NCBI GenBank assembly: GCA_964648215.1
Contig: CAZYMF010000270.1
Location: forward strand, 1-5,814
Direction: 5' to 3'
Source of the DNA: CAZYMF01 sp964648215
GTDB taxonomy: Bacteria; Desulfobacterota; Binatia; HRBIN30; JACQVA1
Length of the DNA: 5,814 nt
How positions within the stretch are numbered: the stretch's first letter is position 1; every line of letters starts with the position of its first letter. The notes below the pieces were generated by a model, which was not told where the DNA came from, did not search any database, and saw only the letters and a list, made by a program, of their open reading frames with translations. The translations under genes were made by a program, and so were the position numbers. Positions 1-5,814 of this stretch are shown piece after piece.

Positions 1-1
1 T

Positions 2-727
2 GCCCGTGCCGGAAAGGCCGAAGAAGACCGCCGACTCGCCGTTGTCGCCGACGTTGGCCGAGCTGTGCATGGAGAGAATCCCCTCCTGCGGCAGCACGTA
101 GTTCATGATGGTGAACACCGACTTCTTGATCTCCCCGGCGTAGGCGGTGCCGCCGATCAGGACCAGACGGCGGCCGAAGTGCAGCAGCACGAAGGCCTCG
201 GAGCGCGTTCCGTCCGCACTGGGATCGGCGTGGAAGTGGGGGGCGTGAATGATGGTGAAATCGGGGGCGATGCCGGGAAGGTCCTCGAGCGGCGGCCGGA
301 TGAACATGTTGCGCGCGAACAGGCTGTGCCAGGCCGTCTCGGTGATCACGCGCACGTTGCGCCGGTACTTGGGATCGGCGCCGACGTAGCAGTCCTGGAC
401 GAAGACGTCGCCGCCCTGCAGGTAGGCGAGCAGACGGCGGTACATGGTGTCGAAGTGAGCTTCGTCGAACCCCTGGTTGATCGGGCCCCACCAGATCTTG
501 CCGTCGCTCGACGGCTCCTTGACGATGAACCGATCCTTCGGCGTGCGTCCCGTATGATGTCCGGTGCGAACCACCAGCGATCCGAGGTGCGCGACCGACG
601 CCTCGCGGCGGCGGATGGCCTGCTCGTAGAGCGCCGGCGTCGGCAGGTTCCAGTACGCCGTGTCGACGTTGTGGATGCCGTACTGCTCCAACCCGTGTTG
701 ACTGATGGCTCGTCCAACTTGCTGCAT
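2..727 (-). CDS. pckA: ATP-dependent phosphoenolpyruvate carboxykinase, N-terminal part (cut by left edge)
   Basis: The enzyme decarboxylates and phosphorylates oxaloacetate with ATP to give PEP, CO2 and ADP, the first committed step of gluconeogenesis, in the cytosol. The 242 visible codons include the substrate-binding TGRTPKDRFIV (TGR at residues 59-61, matching TGRSPKDKYIV of E. coli PckA), GGTAYAGEIKKSVF with the metal/substrate lysines at 201-202, MHSSANVG with the metal-ligand His221, and FFGLSGTG at 235-242, which is the start of the P-loop (GLSGTGKTT in the family). The window ends inside the P-loop, so more than half of the usual roughly 530 residues lies off the left edge. The frame is open with no stop. 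The start was set at the second of two ATGs (complement 725-727) because GAGGG lies 6 nt before it but directly abuts the first ATG (731-733). The P-loop and GGTxYxGE pattern match the ATP-type rather than the GTP-type enzyme. Confidence 0.96.
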   Translation of the reverse strand, partial: MQQVGRAISQHGLEQYGIHNVDTAYWNLPTPALYEQAIRRREASVAHLGSLVVRTGHHTGRTPKDRFIVKEPSSDGKIWWGPINQGFDEAHFDTMYRRLLAYLQGGDVFVQDCYVGADPKYRRNVRVITETAWHSLFARNMFIRPPLEDLPGIAPDFTIIHAPHFHADPSADGTRSEAFVLLHFGRRLVLIGGTAYAGEIKKSVFTIMNYVLPQEGILSMHSSANVGDNGESAVFFGLSGTG

Positions 728-733
728 CTTCAT

Positions 734-738
734 CCCTC
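734..738 (-). promoter_or_regulatory. Ribosome binding site of pckA
   Basis: GAGGG on the minus strand sits 6 nt upstream of the ATG at 727-725 and 0 nt upstream of the ATG at 733-731. The spacing favours the downstream ATG, giving a product beginning MQQVGRAI rather than MKMQQ. Both ATGs are in frame, so the difference is two residues. Confidence 0.6.
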
Positions 739-822
739 GATTTTTTCCGTATTCTTCATCGTCGGCGCCCCTTGCTTTCGCGTCACCAGGCCGGCGCCGT
801 GCGCCTCAGAAGGGGCCAAGAT

Positions 823-852
823 TGTATAGAATTACCAGCGAAATCGCCGCAA
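823..852 (-). promoter_or_regulatory. Candidate sigma70-like promoter for pckA
   Basis: On the minus strand TTGCGG (complement of 847-852) is followed after 18 nt by TATACA (complement of 823-828), in one of the few AT-rich patches of this region. Transcription would begin near 815, giving a leader of roughly 90 nt before pckA. The -35 box matches the consensus at only three positions and consensus boxes are unreliable in GC-rich genomes, so this is a tentative call. Confidence 0.3.
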
Positions 853-879
853 TGCCAGCGAGCCCGCGTCCGCCATTCA

Positions 880-898
880 GCTAATGCCTCGGATTAGC
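880..898. repeat. 19-bp dyad GCTAAT-N7-ATTAGC (possible operator)
   Basis: Perfect 6-bp inverted arms GCTAAT (880-885) and ATTAGC (893-898) flank the 7-nt centre GCCTCGG. It is AT-rich inside a GC-rich divergent intergenic region, the size and geometry of a dimeric repressor or activator site. It lies about 130 bp before the chosen ATPase start and just upstream of the candidate pckA promoter. Only one copy was noticed, and the arms are short enough that chance cannot be excluded. Confidence 0.25.
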
Positions 899-906
899 GG
901 GGGTGG

Positions 907-926
907 GGAGGCGCGCGGCCGCCTCC
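907..926. repeat. GC-rich hairpin upstream of the ATPase gene
   Basis: GGAGGCG (907-913) pairs perfectly with CGCCTCC (920-926) around a 6-nt loop. There is no T-run after it in either direction and the neighbouring genes diverge from here, so it is not a typical intrinsic terminator. It could be a leader structure of the ATPase transcript or simply a by-product of high GC content. Confidence 0.2.
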
Positions 927-1026
927 TCTCGAGGTGTGTCCGGGGAGTGCATTGCCCGGGGTCCGCCCGCGGGTGTACGGTGCCGCGCACGGAGTCGGCC
1001 CCATCGGCCGGCGCCCGCCGCCATCG

Positions 1027-3558
<2,532 letters not shown>

Positions 3559-3599
3559 GTCTCGTGTCTTCCAAGGTTGGGACAGAAGCGTGTAAATTC

Positions 3600-3705
3600 G
3601 TCATGGCGAGAAGCGACGAAGCAATCTCGCCGTTGGTTGCACAAACCCTTCGCCGCGGCCGCCGTGGCGCGAAGGGAGATCGCTTCGCCTGCGGCGCGCA
3701 ATGAC
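3600..3705. repeat. Imperfect inverted repeat, dispersed GTCATTGCGAG / GAAGCAATC type
   Basis: The left arm (3600-3628) runs from GTCATGGCGAG to GAAGCAATCTC. The right arm (3676-3705), read in reverse complement, runs from GTCATTGCGCG to GAAGCGATCTC. The outer 5 bases are identical, the inner 11 agree at 10, and the middles differ, so the arms have drifted. From general knowledge, sequences with these ends and cores are found as interspersed intergenic palindromes in many bacterial genomes. A second, nested stem lies between the arms: CCCTTCGC (3646-3653) with GCGAAGGG (3669-3676), looping over a NotI-type GCGGCCGC. It carries no gene. It sits between the ATPase stop and the prs-like gene and could fold as RNA, possibly affecting transcript 3' ends. 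Confidence 0.7.
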
Positions 3706-3712
3706 CCGAGGG

Positions 3713-3718
3713 AGGAGG
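3713..3718 (+). promoter_or_regulatory. Ribosome binding site of the prs-like gene
   Basis: AGGAGG, a perfect Shine-Dalgarno core, lies 6 nt before the ATG at 3725. This decides the start: the earlier in-frame ATG at 3701 lies within the right arm of the inverted repeat and upstream of this site, so it would add eight residues (MTRGRRLR) that are probably not translated. Confidence 0.85.
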
Positions 3719-3724
3719 CTCAGA

Positions 3725-4642
3725 ATGACCGAGGATCGGCTTTCGCGCGCGCCGGCGCTACGGTTGCACGTGTTCGCTGACAGCCGGCGCTTCGGTCGTG
3801 ATCTCGCCCGCGAGACCGGCGTGCCGTCGGCCGGCGTCGACGTGCACCGCTTCCCCGACGGCGAGAGCCTGGTGCGAATCGAGCCCCCGGCCGGGCACCA
3901 CGCGGTGGTGGTCCGCTCGCTGCACGATCCCAACGGCAAGCTGGTCGAGACGGTGCTGGCCGCCGATGCTCTGCGGCGGGCCGGCGCCCGGCGAGTGACT
4001 CTGATCGCGCCGTACCTGCCCTACATGCGGCAGGACAAGGTGTTCCATCCCGGCGAGTCGGTCTCGCAGCGGGTCATCGGCGATTGGCTCCGCCGCAGCT
4101 TCGATCGCGTGCTGACTCTCGAAGCCCACCTCCATCGGGTGCATCGGCTGGCGGAAGTCATGGGCCGCGCCTCGCGTTCGCTCTCGGCGGCGCCGCCGGT
4201 TGCCGCGTGGCTCCGCGGCGGCACCCGAGACGCCGGCGACTGTCTGGTGGTCGGGCCGGATGCCGAGTCGGCGCCGTGGGTGCGGGCGATCGCGCGCGGC
4301 GCCGGCGCCCGCTGGGTCGTCGGCCGCAAGCAACGCCTCGCCGATCGCTCGGTACGTCTCGATCTACCGCCGCTGCCGCCCTGCCGCCGCGCGCTGATCG
4401 TCGACGACATCGCCAGCAGCGGCGCCACGCTGGCGGCGGCGGCGCGGGCGCTGCGCCGGCGCGACGTCGGCGTCGTGGACGCGCTGGTCGTCCACGCCAT
4501 CTTCGCCGCCGGCGCGCTGGCGCAGATTCGCGCCGCCGGCGTGCGGCGGGTCGTCTCGTGCGATACCGTTCCGCATGCGACCAACCGGATCGCCACGGCG
4601 GCGATCTTCGCACCGCTACTGCTCCGGCGCAGCCGGTGCTGA
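3725..4642 (+). CDS. prs: Divergent ribose-phosphate pyrophosphokinase (PRPP synthetase family)
   Basis: The family transfers pyrophosphate from ATP to ribose 5-phosphate, making PRPP for nucleotide, His and Trp synthesis in the cytosol. The 305 residues (family usually about 310-320) show the tandem phosphoribosyltransferase fold: RFPDGE (42-47; RFSDGE in E. coli), PYMRQDK (99-105), TLEAHLH (131-137; usually TVDLH, so the Asp is Glu133 and the metal-ligand His is His135), GPDAES with Asp179 (usually SPDxGG), a flexible-loop Lys202-x-Arg204 matching the catalytic KRR, and the PRPP-binding VDDIASSGAT (226-235; VDDMIDTGGT in E. coli). Near the C-terminus, CDTVPH resembles the family's CDTIP. 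The divergence suggests a paralogue outside the housekeeping class, perhaps class III-like, specialised for salvage. It is followed after 97 nt by an AMP-phosphorylase-like gene in the same direction, probably co-transcribed. The symbol is a family label; substrate and direction are not shown by the sequence. Confidence 0.88.
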   Translation: MTEDRLSRAPALRLHVFADSRRFGRDLARETGVPSAGVDVHRFPDGESLVRIEPPAGHHAVVVRSLHDPNGKLVETVLAADALRRAGARRVTLIAPYLPYMRQDKVFHPGESVSQRVIGDWLRRSFDRVLTLEAHLHRVHRLAEVMGRASRSLSAAPPVAAWLRGGTRDAGDCLVVGPDAESAPWVRAIARGAGARWVVGRKQRLADRSVRLDLPPLPPCRRALIVDDIASSGATLAAAARALRRRDVGVVDALVVHAIFAAGALAQIRAAGVRRVVSCDTVPHATNRIATAAIFAPLLLRRSRC

Positions 4643-4739
4643 GGGACGGCGTTCTCGCCGCGCGAGCTCGCTACGGCGACTCCGTGCGCAAGGAGGCGCG
4701 GTCGGTTAAGAAGGAAGATGGCAACGGCGAGGTGGACCG
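4643..4739 (+). other. Short spacer between the prs-like and phosphorylase genes
   Basis: There is no hairpin followed by a T-run and no convincing promoter in these 97 nt, which supports read-through from the prs-like gene into the phosphorylase gene. Confidence 0.5.
4729..4732 (+). promoter_or_regulatory. Ribosome binding site of the phosphorylase gene
   Basis: GAGG lies 7 nt before the ATG at 4740. An in-frame TAA at 4707-4709 with no other ATG, GTG or TTG between it and 4740 fixes this as the start. Confidence 0.65.
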
Positions 4740-5813
4740 ATGTTCCGACTCAAAGAGCTGCAGATCGACACGCTGAGCGAGCACGTCGTCTTCATCCACG
4801 AGTCGGCGGTGCGCGCGGGCAATCTCGGCTTCCGCCCGCTCGACCGCGTCTACGTGGTCGGCGCGCATCCCGAGACCGGCGTCCAGCACGAGGTGGCCGG
4901 GATTCTCAACTTCTGCCGCAACACGCTGCTGGCTCCCGACGAGATCGGTCTGTCGGAGCTGACCTTCCGTGACCTCGGCCTGCCCGACGGCGCCAGCGTC
5001 CAGGCCACCATCGCCCCGGCGCCCAAGAGCGTCGATCTGGTGCGCGACCGATTGCAGGGCCATCGCCTCGACCGCGCGGCGTTCGACGCGATTCTCGCCG
5101 ACGTGGTCCGCCACCGCTACTCGAAGATCGAGCTGTCGATGTTCGTGCTCGCCTGCGCGCTGCAGAAGCTCGACCTCCAGGAGATCGTCGACCTGACGCG
5201 GGCGATGATCGCCGCCGGCACCAGCCTCGACTTCGGCGCCGGCCCGATCGCCGACAAGCACTGCATCGGCGGCATCCCGGGCAACCGCACCACCATGGTC
5301 GTGGTTCCCATCCTCGCCGCGCTCGGCATGACGGTGCCGAAGACCTCGTCGCGTGCGATCACCAGCCCGGCCGGCACCGCCGACACCATGGGCGTGCTGG
5401 CCGAGGTGGCGCTACCGCCCGAGCGCCTCCACCAGGTGGTCGAGCGAGCCGGCGCCTGCATCGCCTGGGGCGGCGCGCTGCAGCTCGCCCCCGCCGACGA
5501 CATTCTGATCACCGTCGAGCGGCCGATGGAGATCGACACCGAGGTGCAGATGGTGGCCTCGATTCTGTCGAAGAAGAAGACGGCGGGCGCCACCCATGCC
5601 CTGATCGACATTCCCGTGGGTCGTACCGCCAAGGTGCGCACGTTCGCCGCCGCCGAGAAGCTCGGCGAGCTGTTCCGCGCCGTGGCCGCGGAGATCGACC
5701 TGCGGTTGGAGGTCGTCTGCACCGAAGCGCACGGGCCCATCGGCTGGGGCGTCGGCCCGCGTCTGGAGGCGCTCGACGTTCTCGCCGTGCTGCGACGCGA
5801 GCGCGAGGCGCCG
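4740..5813 (+). CDS. Thymidine phosphorylase family protein, AMP phosphorylase-like (cut by right edge)
   Basis: Phosphorolytic enzyme of the DeoA/PyNP fold. The archaeal subgroup it resembles splits nucleoside 5'-monophosphates with phosphate into base plus ribose 1,5-bisphosphate; classical DeoA uses thymidine. The 358 visible residues start with an extra N-terminal domain of about 85-100 residues (ESAVRAGNLGFRPLDRVYVV), as in archaeal AMP phosphorylases and absent from E. coli DeoA. The phosphate-binding motif is DKHCIGGIPGNRTT (172-185), with IPGNRTT rather than the VGD of classical DeoA. Next come KTSSRAITSPAGTADTM (201-217; classical RxxSSKxGSAD region), SKKKTAGATHALIDIPVG (277-294) and TEAHGPIGWGVGP (328-340; TDMxQPLGxAVG in DeoA). 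About 140 residues of the usual 500 lie off the right edge. Bacterial homologues are generally annotated only as 'thymidine phosphorylase family protein'; the preference for NMP over nucleoside here is inferred from motifs. The neighbour encodes a Prs-like enzyme. Confidence 0.92.
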   Translation, partial: MFRLKELQIDTLSEHVVFIHESAVRAGNLGFRPLDRVYVVGAHPETGVQHEVAGILNFCRNTLLAPDEIGLSELTFRDLGLPDGASVQATIAPAPKSVDLVRDRLQGHRLDRAAFDAILADVVRHRYSKIELSMFVLACALQKLDLQEIVDLTRAMIAAGTSLDFGAGPIADKHCIGGIPGNRTTMVVVPILAALGMTVPKTSSRAITSPAGTADTMGVLAEVALPPERLHQVVERAGACIAWGGALQLAPADDILITVERPMEIDTEVQMVASILSKKKTAGATHALIDIPVGRTAKVRTFAAAEKLGELFRAVAAEIDLRLEVVCTEAHGPIGWGVGPRLEALDVLAVLRREREAP

Positions 5814-5814
5814 C

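Larger units (their letters stand above)
728..1026. other. Divergent intergenic region between pckA and the P-type ATPase gene
   Basis: About 300 bp separate the divergent starts of pckA (minus) and the ATPase (plus). The pckA-proximal half is comparatively AT-rich and carries a weak promoter candidate. It is followed by a perfect 6-bp dyad at 880-898 and a GC hairpin at 907-926. From about 930 the sequence is very GC-rich and is open in frame with the ATPase from a GTG at 934, but the peptide it would encode (rich in Gly, Pro and Arg) resembles nothing I recognise. No small gene, tRNA or terminator with a T-run was seen. Confidence 0.6.

Noticed and set aside
65..829. A 254-codon plus-strand open frame over the pckA region
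   Set aside because: The minus strand encodes clear PckA motifs over the same bases; the plus frame shows no family signature.
3577..3598. TTGGGA and TAAATT as a promoter for the prs-like gene
   Set aside because: The spacing is only 10 nt, too short for a sigma70 promoter, and no better-spaced -35 box is present.
3646..3676. The 8-bp perfect stem inside the inverted repeat as an intrinsic terminator for the ATPase gene
   Set aside because: The 15-nt loop is long and no T-run follows the stem, so it is better described as part of the repeat. A role in Rho-dependent or processed 3' ends cannot be judged from sequence.
4084..4776. A 230-codon plus-strand open frame across the prs-like gene and spacer
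   Set aside because: An Arg/Gly/Pro-rich translation in a different frame from the motif-bearing prs-like gene.
4718..4972. An 84-codon open frame with an AAGGAAG just before its ATG
   Set aside because: The purine run abuts the ATG directly, and the frame overlaps the phosphorylase N-terminal domain, which has its own well-spaced site; the product is Arg-rich with no recognisable fold.

Overview
This is a very GC-rich chromosomal window with four protein-coding genes and no RNA gene, CRISPR array or transposase. The G/C-loaded third codon positions, the ATP-type PEP carboxykinase and a dispersed repeat of the 'GTCATTGCGAG...GAAGCAATC' kind suggest a free-living Gram-negative, proteobacterium-like organism (perhaps a deltaproteobacterial or Binatota-type lineage). 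The taxonomic placement is inference only.

Layout: (1) Positions 2-727, minus strand, hold the N-terminal 242 codons of an ATP-dependent phosphoenolpyruvate carboxykinase (pckA), cut by the left edge inside its P-loop. (2) Positions 728-1026 form a divergent intergenic region with a weak candidate pckA promoter, a 19-bp dyad and a GC hairpin. (3) Positions 1027-3558, plus strand, encode a complete P2-like P-type cation ATPase. Its catalytic motifs are intact, but the membrane residues at the SERCA-type ion site are strongly altered. (4) Positions 3559-3724 are mostly an imperfect inverted repeat (3600-3705) of a type scattered through many bacterial genomes. (5) Positions 3725-4642 encode a divergent PRPP synthetase. 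(6) Positions 4740-5813 encode the first 358 codons of an archaeal-type (AMP phosphorylase-like) member of the thymidine phosphorylase family, cut by the right edge.

The last two genes run in the same direction, 97 bp apart with no visible terminator, and probably form an operon for nucleotide-ribose salvage. A nucleoside- or NMP-phosphorylase releases the base and a ribose (bis)phosphate, and a PRPP synthetase-like enzyme works on the same sugar-phosphate pool. The ATPase and pckA are transcribed away from each other and show no obvious functional link to this pair. The main points of interest are the rewired ion site of the ATPase, the Prs-like/AMP-phosphorylase-like pairing, and the inverted repeat whose right end reaches to within 8 bp of the prs-like ribosome binding site.
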